From: CAZNDN01 sp964571815
GTDB lineage: Bacteria; Fibrobacterota; Chitinivibrionia; Chitinivibrionales; WJKA01
DNA: 26,819 bases
Direction: 5' to 3'
Assembly: GCA_964571815.1 (NCBI GenBank)
Contig: CAZNDN010000045.1
Location: 1-26,819 of the forward strand
Shown here: positions 1 through 8,263 of the stretch, one piece after another
Position numbering within the stretch: the first letter of the stretch is position 1
How the letters are laid out: every line of letters begins with the position of its first letter
The notes under the pieces: generated by a model
What the model was told of the DNA's origin: nothing
What the model saw: the letters and a program-made list of their open reading frames with translations, nothing else
Databases searched by the model: none
Position numbers and translations under genes: made by a program

Positions 1-508
1 TACCGCGAGGCGAAAACCGGGAGAGCGTCTCGTCGACCGCCGGCCACGGTGACTTGTCAAAACCCAACAACGCGCGGTGTCCCGACCAGAGGTATCCGGA
101 GAGTCCGGTAAGCGAGGTGACGATTCCCGCTCGAAGAGGATTGAGGTGCACGTACCTGACCAGTTCGCGGAAGTACGTCCCGTCCTGCACGATACGCGAT
201 TTGTAGCGATCGGCGAAGAGATACCCCCGTCGATCGTGACGCTTGTTGTATTCCCGGGCATACGATCCGTTGATTCGCCGCATGACCGAGTCCAGCGATG
301 TCTCGGTTGGTCGCAGAACCAGATGGTAATGCGTGGGCATCAGGCACCAGGCGTAGCAGAGACACTCCGACTCTTCGATGACCCGGCTCAGTCGCTCGAT
401 GAACGCGCGGTAGTCGCGGCTGTCGGGGAACAGCTTCAGGTCGACAAGCCCGCGCGCAATCACATGATGAATCTCGCCCGGGACCTGAATTCGGCGTGTG
501 CGCGGCAT
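1..508 (-). CDS. REP-associated tyrosine transposase (RAYT, Y1/TnpA-REP), 3' end outside window
   Basis: This is a single-strand DNA transposase of the Y1 HUH family; RAYTs bind and cut REP palindromes. The frame is open from ATG at 508 to the window edge, giving 169 codons with no stop seen. The HUH motif is H60-Y61-H62 in 'MPTHYHLVLRP'. The family hallmark 'RYVHLNPLRAG' carries the likely catalytic Tyr119. 'GYLFADRYKS' matches the usual '(L)F(Q/A)xRYKS' segment. The start is supported by the typical N-terminus MPRTRRIQVPGEIHHV. It lies 37 nt downstream of the beta-helix gene on the same strand. A repeat directly upstream (515-541) recurs elsewhere in the window. Family assignment is secure; activity and completeness cannot be judged because the C-terminus is missing. 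Confidence 0.93.
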   Translation of the reverse strand, partial: MPRTRRIQVPGEIHHVIARGLVDLKLFPDSRDYRAFIERLSRVIEESECLCYAWCLMPTHYHLVLRPTETSLDSVMRRINGSYAREYNKRHDRRGYLFADRYKSRIVQDGTYFRELVRYVHLNPLRAGIVTSLTGLSGYLWSGHRALLGFDKSPWPAVDETLSRFSPRG

Positions 509-514
509 GGGCTG

Positions 515-541
515 AATATAATAAATGTAACCCCGTCCCGG
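515..541. repeat. 27-nt RAYT-adjacent repeat, copy 1
   Basis: This segment lies between the RAYT start (508) and the stop of the upstream gene (546). It has an AT-rich half (AATATAA-T-AAATG) and a GC-rich half (AACCCCGTCCCGG). It matches 6028-6054 at 25 of 27 positions. RAYT genes are commonly flanked by such sequences, so this is probably part of the transposase recognition or REP unit (inference). Confidence 0.75.
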
Positions 542-549
542 ACGGCTAC
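533..549 (-). repeat. REP-like palindrome headed by GTAG
   Basis: On the minus strand GTAG (549-546) is followed at once by the palindrome CCGTCC-G-GGACGG (545-533). REP sequences recognised by RAYTs classically begin with GTAG or GGAG followed by a stem-loop. The TAG inside GTAG is also the stop codon of the beta-helix gene. The loop of one base is too tight to fold without losing inner pairs, so the REP reading is tentative. Confidence 0.45.
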
Positions 550-3023
550 CGCGCTATCACGAGAGGCAGACGCGCGCCGCGCCCGTCAGGGTAGAGCACC
601 TCCAGCACGTAAAGCCCCCTGGCCGGCGGACGGGAGAAGAGCTGAATCGTTGATGAGCCGCCGCAGCGGAAACGACCCCTCAACTTCCCTCGAGGGGAAA
701 AGAGACGAATGTCGACAGTTTCCCGCTCAGGTGCCCGCACGGAGAGATGGGGAATCGCATCGCCGGTTGTGAGTCGAACGCGCGGGACGCCGGCGGGGTG
801 GGGTGATGAAAGCAGGGCGCCGGCTACCGCAAAGTCCGGTTCCACGGGAGCTTCGGCCGAAGAGCCGACCGCATTGTATGCCGCGACTCGATAACTCACT
901 TCGCCGGTCGCTGCCGGTGGACCGTCAACAAAGGTAGTGGCGCCGGCGTCCACTCGGGCTATCTCGACGAATGCGCCGTTGTCAACGGAGCGCATGATGC
1001 GGAATCCCTGTTCGTTGTCGGAGTTGTCGGCCCACTCCAATCTGCGCTTGCCGTCGGGCATCACACTCATGGTGAGATTCGACGGCGGCTGGGGTGGGAA
1101 ACCACTCGTGCCCGGAAGACTTCGGTACAGTGAGACAACTTTATCACCCGGCGGCAGCTCAAGTACCGCGGTCCGGGTTCCCTGTATCTCCAGGGCATGT
1201 TGCCGGCGACTCGCCTTGTCGTACACCGTGTCGTAGCCCATGCAGATTGAATCGTATACCGCATACGAGGCCGACGTTTGCCCGTCACTGGTGACGAAAT
1301 AGGGATAGTGCCGGGCGTCGACCGCCAGGTCGGGGAAATGGTCCCGGAAAAATCCCCCGAGCACTTCGGTCTTGCCCCCGTTGGTGGTCAAACAATGAAT
1401 AGCGGGCGCTTCGGTCTTGAGCCCGAGAATCCAGACAGCGCCGCCGCGGTTGTGAAGGTACGTTCGAACGACACTCTTGTGCGGCACGAAAGGGTTGTTC
1501 TCCGGGTTGTAGTGACGGATGAATACATCCTGCTGTACGGTAAGCTTCAGGGCCCGATGCGTGTCAACCAGAAAGAGCTTTCCGGTCGCACCCGGAGCGT
1601 TGCGAATCCATCCGTACTGACCCCGGCTCGAACGGATGACGACATCGCGCGACGTCGCCACCTCGATCCCCACGGCGCGGCTCCCCCACTTGAAGTGGGG
1701 ATTGAAACGATCCAGTATCAGCGGTGACTCGCCGGCCCCTTCGATTCGAAACAAGGGTATTTCCTTGCCGAAAAGCTCCGGCTTCCCGTGCAGCGTCGCG
1801 AACATACCTTCGATACGCTCCACACTCGCGGGAATGGTACAGGTTGAGGTGATTTCGTATTTGACTCCAAACCGGAAATACACCGTCTTCGCGCCCGAGT
1901 TGAGCGCGCTTTGTATGGCCGGCGTATCGTCATGGGCCGAATCCGCGGGGGTTACCCAGTTTGAGACGGGATCGTCCTTCGCCCGCGGCACATCGGCGAT
2001 CGGGAGATTCAGGTGCTCGTACGACGGCAGGGAAGCAAGGGCGACGGTGTCGCCGGAAAGGTAAGAATCCAGCTCGCTCCCGGGCTGCTCGATCCCGTTG
2101 TCGTTGATCACCGCGCGGTAGGTGGGCGCCTGGATATCGCGCAGATACACGCTTGCGGTGTTCTCGATCGCTGCGGCTTCGGTAGGGGCGCCGGAAAAAA
2201 TGCCTCCGATCAGGACGGTGTGCGCAATCCAGTTGGGTCCGTTTCTGATAACCGGCACCGTATTGATGCTTGTCAAATTACGAATCGAGACGGGCATGTG
2301 ATTCTCAAACCCCACGACACCCTGGTTTATCAGCGTGATATTTTCAAGCGTGGCATGAGAGGGCCCTTCGTAAGTCTTGATCCCGGTATCGAACCCGTTG
2401 ATCGTGACGTCATGGATAAGCCCCGGACCGAATTCGACTTCGGAGAGGTCCAGGCCGATAACCCCGGCGCCGTCTTCGGAGCGAATCGTTACGTGATGCA
2501 GAATTCCGCCGTTATGATTGTTATACATGAGACCGATTGCACCGGGGTTGCCCTGACCGGAGGAAATCGTGAGATTATCCAGATGGTTGTCGAAGGAGGA
2601 GTTGTTGTTCCCATCCCAGGGTGAGCATTCGTTCCCGGTGAACCGGCACCGCATGACCGGCCGGGGGTTGGCGGCATCCTGAAAACCGGGGCAGGCATCT
2701 TTCAGTCTGATGATCGTTCCGGTTTCACTTTCCCCGCACATCCGAAGCCACCGCATCCAGAACACCTCGCGGGAAACCAGATAGAGCCCGTCGGGAATGA
2801 AAATCGTCTTGAAATTGACCGGCCTTCCTCCACAGTACTCCCAGTTGGCGAGAACGGAATCGAAGGCGTGCGTGTCGTCAATGTTATCGTCGGGTATGGC
2901 GCCGAAATCGGTCAGAACGAAGAGCCCGGCGTCGGGAGGGAACGCGTTGCCCTCAGCATGCTCATCCGCCGAAAGAGAAACGATACCGGCAAGGACCACC
3001 GCGGTAAGAGGGGGGATTTTCAT
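546..3023 (-). CDS. Secreted right-handed beta-helix (pectate lyase-like) protein with FN3 and C-terminal sorting-like domain
   Basis: The product is 825 aa. It has an N-terminal signal peptide (MKIPPLTAVVLAGIVSLSA). A pectate_lyase_3-type start follows at about residues 35-110 ('TDFGAIPDDNIDDTHAF', the usual DFGA-x-GD-x-x-DDT pattern), then a long beta-helix. A second copy of the entry motif lies near residue 355 ('SAHDDTPAIQSAL'). A fibronectin type III domain at about 650-735 begins 'PQPPSNLTMSV'. The last 55 residues ('IRLFSPRGKLRGRF...GLYVLEVLYPDGR') look like FlgD/secretion-system C-terminal domains. The start is fixed by a strong ribosome site (AGAGGAGG) 7 nt upstream. The role is probably extracellular polysaccharide binding or cleavage; the substrate and catalytic residues are not recognisable. 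It overlaps the upstream transglycosylase frame by 62 bp. Confidence 0.85.
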   Translation of the reverse strand: MKIPPLTAVVLAGIVSLSADEHAEGNAFPPDAGLFVLTDFGAIPDDNIDDTHAFDSVLANWEYCGGRPVNFKTIFIPDGLYLVSREVFWMRWLRMCGESETGTIIRLKDACPGFQDAANPRPVMRCRFTGNECSPWDGNNNSSFDNHLDNLTISSGQGNPGAIGLMYNNHNGGILHHVTIRSEDGAGVIGLDLSEVEFGPGLIHDVTINGFDTGIKTYEGPSHATLENITLINQGVVGFENHMPVSIRNLTSINTVPVIRNGPNWIAHTVLIGGIFSGAPTEAAAIENTASVYLRDIQAPTYRAVINDNGIEQPGSELDSYLSGDTVALASLPSYEHLNLPIADVPRAKDDPVSNWVTPADSAHDDTPAIQSALNSGAKTVYFRFGVKYEITSTCTIPASVERIEGMFATLHGKPELFGKEIPLFRIEGAGESPLILDRFNPHFKWGSRAVGIEVATSRDVVIRSSRGQYGWIRNAPGATGKLFLVDTHRALKLTVQQDVFIRHYNPENNPFVPHKSVVRTYLHNRGGAVWILGLKTEAPAIHCLTTNGGKTEVLGGFFRDHFPDLAVDARHYPYFVTSDGQTSASYAVYDSICMGYDTVYDKASRRQHALEIQGTRTAVLELPPGDKVVSLYRSLPGTSGFPPQPPSNLTMSVMPDGKRRLEWADNSDNEQGFRIMRSVDNGAFVEIARVDAGATTFVDGPPAATGEVSYRVAAYNAVGSSAEAPVEPDFAVAGALLSSPHPAGVPRVRLTTGDAIPHLSVRAPERETVDIRLFSPRGKLRGRFRCGGSSTIQLFSRPPARGLYVLEVLYPDGRGARLPLVIAR

Positions 3024-5202
3024 GGGGAACCTCCTCTCTGCAAAATACTTTTCGGGGCGGGCGTGTCACGCTGGGAGGATACCCATTTTCGGGCTTCAAA
3101 ACGGCACGCATGGGGGAGTGGAGGCCGGAAATTGCGAGTGATCGGTCCGGCTTCAGTCCTCGTTTTCCCCTGCCGGCGAGATCGATTTGTGAATAATGAT
3201 TGTAAAGGCGCTGAATCGTGGCCACGTACGTGACCGGTTCCTGTCCGCGCACGTAGCCGTAGCGTGATTGTCGATGGAATTGCGGGCGGGAAAGCAGCAG
3301 CATAGCCTGCTCCACACTCCCGAACCATCGGTTGGCATCCAGTCCTCTGCGACGCGCCAGGCGCCGCGCATCCGCAACGTGACCGTATCCCGCATTGTAC
3401 GACGCCAACGCGAGATGGTAGCGCTGCCGGTAGGGTATACTTTTTTCGAATCGATCCAGCAGCCGTGTCATGTATGTCGTGCCGGCACGGACGTTGTGTT
3501 CGGGATCTCCGGGATTGTCGATTCCCATCTCCGCGGCCGTTCCGGGCATGATCTGCATCAGACCCACCGCGCCGGCCCAACTGCGTGCGTGCGGGTCAAA
3601 TCGCGACTCCTGAAAGACCTGGGCGGTCAGCATACGCCAGTCAAGCCCGCGGCGCTCCGCATACTTCTTCATGAGCGCATCGTATTCGGAGATCCTTCCT
3701 TCCAGATCGGCACGGCCGGCCGACACTGCTCGGCGGGCCTGGCGTTTGCTTTCGAAGTATCGTCGGTGCAGGATGTTGTAGTGCAGGGCTTTCGGTTCGT
3801 AGGGTCCCGAAGTGAAAAAAGCGTCAATCGCTGCTTTCAGCTTGACTGCATCCGGTCGAATGGCCCAACCGATACGGCGAGGTTCGCTTATCGGGAATGC
3901 CGCAGCGATGTCGGCGTTGTGAAGCGTGGCCGATTCCACCAGATAATCGTCCGCCACGGTCACATCGTACCGTCCCGAAGCTACCCGCTGCAGAATCTCT
4001 TCGGTTTCGACATCTTCAGGGACCGGCTCGATGTCCAGACGGCTTCCCAGTCGCTTCGTAAGCCGGTCAAGTGTGCCGTAATAGGAACTGCTGCGCCGCA
4101 CATGTATCGTACGATCGACAAGCTCTTCTTCGGAGGCGATGAGGGGTTTGCCGGCCGAGTCGACCCGGCACACAACCACTTCGCGCGGGAAGAGATACGG
4201 TGCCCCGAATGCCGCCCGTTCCTTCCGGCCGGGTGTGACGGTCAGACAGGCGGCGGCAACGTCGGCCTTGCCCTCCACTACATACTGCAGCAGGTGTGTG
4301 CGATCGGGGGCGATCACCATCTCCAGGCGAAGTCCGTGCTTCTTTGCGAAAGCCCGGCACAGTTCATATTCGAAACCGACTTCCCTGCCGCGGTAGATCC
4401 AGTACGTAGCCGCGTTGTTGCGGGTGGCTACCCGCAGACACCGCCGCTTCCGGATGCCGGGGAGATCTCCGGTGAAGCGTTGCCGCCGGTGTGCGGTCAG
4501 GGCCTGCTCGAAAATGAATGTGTCGAGCCGACGAAGGAGAGAGTCACAGTCCTTTGCCGTGGCCCAGCAGATCGGACGGTATCCCGTGAGGGGGAACAGC
4601 ACCGCCAGGCGTGGCTCGTAGGAGAGTACCGCCTCGGCGATATCGGAGTCGCACACGGTAAGGGGGTATGTGCCCGCGGCTACGTTGTGCAGAATTTCAT
4701 GGGTGTGCAGGTGCTCCGGTGCGGCCTCGATGCGCAAGCCGGGAAGAGAATCGGTCAGTGAGTGGAGCGTGGCGTAATACGAAGACGACCGGCGGACCGT
4801 CACAACCTCGCCGTCAAGGTCGCCGGGCGTACGCAACTGCGCCGTATCCCCGGCCCGTCCCACCAGCATCTCTCTCACGTGCCCTACCGGTGCGGAAAAA
4901 TCAACGACCGTTCGACGCTTCCCGGTAGCAGTCAGCGACGCAATGGCCACATCGCCCTTGCCCGCCGTCAGCCACGGGAGGATTGAATCGTAGCGCTCGG
5001 CATACACGTACATGGGCTCAACGCCGAGATGATCGGCCAGCTTTTCGGCCATATCCGCCTCGAAGCTCAGCACGTTGCCGGATCTCGGCAAGCCGGCGAA
5101 TTCCTTGTCCGGGACGATAACGCGCAGCTTTCCTTTGTCAGCCACACGAGCGAGTGTCCCCCGGTAACGGCCGGTCGACGAATCCCCGGTGCAGAGCACA
5201 AT
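2962..5202 (-). CDS. MltF-like lytic murein transglycosylase with two tandem solute-binding domains (5' end in gap)
   Basis: This enzyme cleaves peptidoglycan in the periplasm. The N-terminus and signal peptide are lost in the N run starting at 5203. Two consecutive SBP_bac_3 domains follow: the first begins 'GKLRVIVPDKEF', the second 'RCLRVATRNNAATYW'. Each contains nearly the same segment ('VTVRRSSSYYATL' and 'IHVRRSSSYYGTL'). Then comes an SLT domain with the catalytic Glu in 'QVFQESRFDPHA' (codon at 3607-3609) and the motifs 'GLMQIMPGTA' and 'ALASYNAGYGH'. Known MltF has one SBP domain plus SLT. After the expected end at 'YNHYSQ' (about nt 3180) the frame runs another 74 low-complexity residues into the next gene, which suggests a possible frameshift near 3175. 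Function is secure; the C-terminal end is doubtful. Confidence 0.88.
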   Translation of the reverse strand: MVLCTGDSSTGRYRGTLARVADKGKLRVIVPDKEFAGLPRSGNVLSFEADMAEKLADHLGVEPMYVYAERYDSILPWLTAGKGDVAIASLTATGKRRTVVDFSAPVGHVREMLVGRAGDTAQLRTPGDLDGEVVTVRRSSSYYATLHSLTDSLPGLRIEAAPEHLHTHEILHNVAAGTYPLTVCDSDIAEAVLSYEPRLAVLFPLTGYRPICWATAKDCDSLLRRLDTFIFEQALTAHRRQRFTGDLPGIRKRRCLRVATRNNAATYWIYRGREVGFEYELCRAFAKKHGLRLEMVIAPDRTHLLQYVVEGKADVAAACLTVTPGRKERAAFGAPYLFPREVVVCRVDSAGKPLIASEEELVDRTIHVRRSSSYYGTLDRLTKRLGSRLDIEPVPEDVETEEILQRVASGRYDVTVADDYLVESATLHNADIAAAFPISEPRRIGWAIRPDAVKLKAAIDAFFTSGPYEPKALHYNILHRRYFESKRQARRAVSAGRADLEGRISEYDALMKKYAERRGLDWRMLTAQVFQESRFDPHARSWAGAVGLMQIMPGTAAEMGIDNPGDPEHNVRAGTTYMTRLLDRFEKSIPYRQRYHLALASYNAGYGHVADARRLARRRGLDANRWFGSVEQAMLLLSRPQFHRQSRYGYVRGQEPVTYVATIQRLYNHYSQIDLAGRGKRGLKPDRSLAISGLHSPMRAVLKPENGYPPSVTRPPRKVFCREEVPHENPPSYRGGPCRYRFSFGG

Positions 5203-5302
5203 NNNNNNNNNNNNNNNNNNNNNNNNNNNNNNNNNNNNNNNNNNNNNNNNNNNNNNNNNNNNNNNNNNNNNNNNNNNNNNNNNNNNNNNNNNNNNNNNNN
5301 NN
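5203..5302. other. Assembly gap (100 N)
   Basis: One hundred N of nominal length. It removes the 5' ends of the divergent transglycosylase (minus) and MBL-fold (plus) genes and any promoter between them. Confidence 0.99.
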
Positions 5303-5989
5303 GCGGAACCGGATGTCGTGATTCCCGGATACCGGGTGCACCGACTCGATGTGGGCTCAAACGCGTACCTCATCGAAGCCGAGTCAACGCTGGTACTGGT
5401 CGATGCGGGCTATCCGGGGCGTGCAAAGAAAATACTGCGCGGGATTTCATCACTGAAGCCCAAAGAACTCGTTCTCATATTCCTGACTCACGGGCATTTC
5501 GATCACTACGGAAGTGCGGGGAAAGTCCGTGAAGCCACCGGAGCCGATATCGGCGTGCACGTGCTGGATTCGTCGGCCGTCGTCAACGGAAAGACGCCCA
5601 TCAAGAAAACCCGCAACGGCGGGGCTTTCGGGAGAATGGTGCTCCCGCTTGCCCACCGGCTTCTGCGCCACAAGGGTGCTGAAGTGGACACTACGTTCCG
5701 CCACGGAGACAGCCTTCGCGGCTACGGTGTCGACGCCGCGGTCGTTCATACGCCGGGACATACGGCGGGCTCATGCTCGCTGCTGCTCTCCGGCAGAGTC
5801 CTTTTCAGCGGAGACCTGGTTTCAACGACTCTGGGTGTACAGAAGCAGAAATGGTACGCAAACGACTGGGCTCAGATCGACACATCCATTGCCGCGATCA
5901 AACAACTCCATCCGGCAATCCTGTGCCCGGGTCACGGAAGGCGCCTGCTTACGTCTGACGACATAAAGAGCCTGCAGGTTACGCCGTAA
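5303..5989 (+). CDS. MBL-fold metallo-hydrolase (5' end in gap)
   Basis: The visible part is 228 residues, beginning in frame directly after the gap. The metallo-beta-lactamase fold motifs are complete: 'LTHGHFDHYG' (HxHxDH metal site), 'HTPGHTAGS', 'LFSGDLV' (bridging Asp) and 'LCPGHGRR' (last His). The opening 'YRVHRLDVGSNAYLIEAESTLVLVD' is the usual first strands, so only a short N-terminus is missing. The family covers glyoxalase II-like and other hydrolases, and the substrate cannot be told here. It is the only plus-strand gene in the first 11 kb. It is divergent from the transglycosylase and convergent with sppA, with 66 bp between the two stops holding a RAYT-type repeat. Confidence 0.9.
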   Translation, partial: AEPDVVIPGYRVHRLDVGSNAYLIEAESTLVLVDAGYPGRAKKILRGISSLKPKELVLIFLTHGHFDHYGSAGKVREATGADIGVHVLDSSAVVNGKTPIKKTRNGGAFGRMVLPLAHRLLRHKGAEVDTTFRHGDSLRGYGVDAAVVHTPGHTAGSCSLLLSGRVLFSGDLVSTTLGVQKQKWYANDWAQIDTSIAAIKQLHPAILCPGHGRRLLTSDDIKSLQVTP

Positions 5990-6027
5990 AGAAACGAGGG
6001 CGTGCGACACGCACTTTGGCGCTCGCA

Positions 6028-6054
6028 AATATAACAAATGAAACCCCGTCCCGG
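6028..6054. repeat. 27-nt RAYT-adjacent repeat, orphan copy 2
   Basis: It matches 515-541 at 25 of 27 positions (differences at the 8th and 14th bases) and lies in the same orientation. It sits between the convergent ends of the MBL-fold gene and sppA, immediately beyond the sppA stop. No transposase gene adjoins it. Its flank differs from copy 1: AACCC/GGGTT (6042-6046 and 6053-6057) can form a short stem. Confidence 0.7.
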
Positions 6055-6055
6055 G

Positions 6056-7618
6056 TTAGCGCGGTTGCGGAAGCTCTTGTGCACGCATGACACCGGGAGT
6101 ACCCGTGAGCCCCAGCTCGGCGGCGGCACGACGCAGGACGGTCGAGGCGCGGACCAGATCGACGGCCTCCTGGGATCGCGGCCTGTTTCTGTCCAGGATT
6201 CGCTCCAGCAGGGGGCGCGGCCGGGGAAAGATCTTCAAGTGTACCGCGGCATCGGGTGCAATGCCGACTTCCCTGCGCAGCATCGCCAGTGCCGTCTCCA
6301 TCCCGCCGAGCGTGTCGACCAGCCCCAGCCGAAAAGCATCCGCTCCGGTCCACACTCTTCCACGGGCAATACTCAGGACACTGTCCGGAGGAAGCTCTCT
6401 TGCGGCGGCTACTTCGGCGGTGAAATCATTATAAACCTTGTCAAGGAACTCCTGCAAACGGCTCCACTGGGAAGAGTCGTAGGCGGCTATCGGACTCCAG
6501 AAATCGGCGTTGGCCGCCGTGTTGACATTGTCCCATGTCACGCCCAGTTTGTTCCACAAGCCGCGCGTGACGGCCTTGCCGGCTACGACCCCGATCGATC
6601 CGGTAAGACAGCCGGGCTGCGCGACGACAGCGGAGGCGGGGAGGGCAATGAAATAGCCTCCCGATGCGGCTACGTTGGCCATGGAGACCACTACCGGTTT
6701 ACCTGCCTGCCCGGCACGGGCAACTTCACGTCGAATCTCATCCGAGGCCACGTACGATCCTCCGGGACTCTCGATACGAAAGAGGATTCCCTTGACCTCC
6801 GATTCGTCAACGGCCTTCCTGAAAGCGCGCGTCACCGTCTCCGAGCCCATCATCTCCCCGTTGAGAAACGACTCCCGGCTTCGTCCGCGGTAAATGCTTC
6901 CCACTCCGTAGATCAGCGCAATCGTCGTGCCGTCCTCGTGCCGCTTTCCTCCTCTGTCAAGATACTCGCCGGCCGACAGGTACTCGATATCCTTGCCGAG
7001 CCGTTGCTCGAGGCCGTCATAGACTTCGTCTCGATACAGCGTATCGTCGATCAGATTGTTCTCCAGCGCCCCCGCGGCGGAAAACGGTCCCCGGTCGATC
7101 AGCGCAGGCACCTGAGCCGAATCGATGTTTCGCTCACGAGAAACGGCACCGAGCATCTGCGAGGAGAGGCTGGTCAACATGGCCTCGACCGCCGCCCGGT
7201 GAGCGGGAGTGTACTCGGTCTCGGTCAGGATATTCTTTGCCGACTTGTATTCCTTGCGGTGGTCGATCTGCGGTTGTACGCCAACTTTGTCCAGTGTCGA
7301 TTTGTAGAAGGGGGTGAAAGAGACAAAACCGGTCAGCCCCAGTTCGCCGGAAGGCTGCAGGTAGATCTTCTCGAACGCGGACGCCAGATAGTACGAAACG
7401 TTTGCCGGCGAAAGCTCCCCGAACGTCTCGGCATACAGGACGGCGGGTTTGCCCGCCGATCGGAACGCGGTGAGGGCGTCTCTGAATTCCTGGACCTGGC
7501 CGATTCCCATACGGACGTTGCCCCCCCGCGCAACAATCCCCTTCACCCGGGAATCGCCCGCGGCCTTCCTGACCGCATCGACCAGGTTCCTGAATCGGGG
7601 CGCCTCGCGAAACAGCAG
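6056..7618 (-). CDS. sppA: Signal peptide peptidase SppA, 67-kDa type (5' end in gap)
   Basis: This is a membrane serine protease with a Ser-Lys dyad that degrades cleaved signal peptides. The visible 520 residues cover both tandem protease IV domains. The first domain holds the Lys of the dyad in 'HRKEYKSAKNIL'. The second holds the Ser in 'MANVAASGGYFIALPA' followed by 'GCLTGSIGVVAGK'. An internal Met at 7546 is not the real start, because the frame continues upstream to the gap with typical sequence ('FRNLVDAVRKAAGDSRVKG'). The N-terminal membrane anchor is missing in the gap. It ends 66 bp from the convergent MBL gene. Confidence 0.93.
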   Translation of the reverse strand: MLFREAPRFRNLVDAVRKAAGDSRVKGIVARGGNVRMGIGQVQEFRDALTAFRSAGKPAVLYAETFGELSPANVSYYLASAFEKIYLQPSGELGLTGFVSFTPFYKSTLDKVGVQPQIDHRKEYKSAKNILTETEYTPAHRAAVEAMLTSLSSQMLGAVSRERNIDSAQVPALIDRGPFSAAGALENNLIDDTLYRDEVYDGLEQRLGKDIEYLSAGEYLDRGGKRHEDGTTIALIYGVGSIYRGRSRESFLNGEMMGSETVTRAFRKAVDESEVKGILFRIESPGGSYVASDEIRREVARAGQAGKPVVVSMANVAASGGYFIALPASAVVAQPGCLTGSIGVVAGKAVTRGLWNKLGVTWDNVNTAANADFWSPIAAYDSSQWSRLQEFLDKVYNDFTAEVAAARELPPDSVLSIARGRVWTGADAFRLGLVDTLGGMETALAMLRREVGIAPDAAVHLKIFPRPRPLLERILDRNRPRSQEAVDLVRASTVLRRAAAELGLTGTPGVMRAQELPQPR

Positions 7619-7718
7619 NNNNNNNNNNNNNNNNNNNNNNNNNNNNNNNNNNNNNNNNNNNNNNNNNNNNNNNNNNNNNNNNNNNNNNNNNNNNNNNNNN
7701 NNNNNNNNNNNNNNNNNN
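7619..7718. other. Assembly gap (100 N)
   Basis: One hundred N of nominal length. It hides the N-terminus of SppA and the sequence between sppA and the superoxide reductase gene. Confidence 0.99.
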
Positions 7719-7729
7719 GCGGGTACTGC

Positions 7730-8161
7730 TCAGGCAAGCGAAGCCTCCGCCGACCAGTGACCGTGTTTGTTGCAGTGTTCGATCAACGTCACCTTCTCTC
7801 CCGCTTTCTTCAAATGAAAACAGGTTGCCGGCTGTACGCCAGGGGTGAATTCACTGCGGGAAACGTAGGCTTTGTCCACGTAGCAGTCGACCCACTGTAT
7901 GAAATGCGCGTCGGTCATGGGATGAAGCTTCTCGCCGACACGGACAAACAGGTCGGTGCACGTATCTTCCGGAATGAGCGCGCACTCTTTGGAGACTTTC
8001 ACCCGCGGAATGTGCTTGGGCGGGGCCTCGGGACTCTTCTCCTCGGCTTCCTTGAACAAATTGTCGTTCTGCGCGAACTTCTGCGATCCGCACACCGGAC
8101 AGCGATCCGGCGCAGCATCGAACTCAACATGGTTGCAAACGTTACAGACAAAGAGACTCAT
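7730..8161 (-). CDS. Superoxide reductase (desulfoferrodoxin-type) with N-terminal rubredoxin-like domain
   Basis: The 143-aa enzyme reduces superoxide to hydrogen peroxide without making oxygen, a defence typical of anaerobes. Residues 1-28 form a rubredoxin/zinc-ribbon site (C6, C9, C21, C24). After a charged linker, residues 47-140 are the neelaredoxin fold. All five ligands of the catalytic iron are visible: His50 ('PKHIP'), His80 ('KLHPM'), His86 ('DAHFIQW'), and Cys130 and His133 ('CNKHGHW'). Lys49 is the conserved active-site lysine; the Glu usually two residues before it is absent. The first domain is not the classical desulforedoxin type. The start has a strong GAGGAGG site 6 nt upstream. 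Confidence 0.93.
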   Translation of the reverse strand: MSLFVCNVCNHVEFDAAPDRCPVCGSQKFAQNDNLFKEAEEKSPEAPPKHIPRVKVSKECALIPEDTCTDLFVRVGEKLHPMTDAHFIQWVDCYVDKAYVSRSEFTPGVQPATCFHLKKAGEKVTLIEHCNKHGHWSAEASLA

Positions 8162-8202
8162 GGTCTCCTCCTCTCGGACAAGGGAACGTGAAAAGAATAT
8201 GA

Positions 8203-8221
8203 CTTCGGAACCCTGCCGAAG
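8203..8221 (-). terminator. Hairpin between UPF0182 and superoxide reductase genes
   Basis: Perfect 6-bp stem CTTCGG/CCGAAG with a 7-nt loop, lying between the UPF0182 stop (8264) and the superoxide reductase start (8161). On the minus strand a weakly T-rich stretch follows. It could end the upstream transcript; without a clear U-run this is tentative. Confidence 0.35.
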
Positions 8222-8263
8222 CCGATAATTGCTTTGGTACGGTGGTACGCAACGACAAGCCGC

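Noticed and set aside
5303..5373. Transglycosylase frame continuing beyond the N gap
   Set aside because: The residues past the gap are the antisense of the MBL-fold gene and show no signal peptide; the true start is within the gap.
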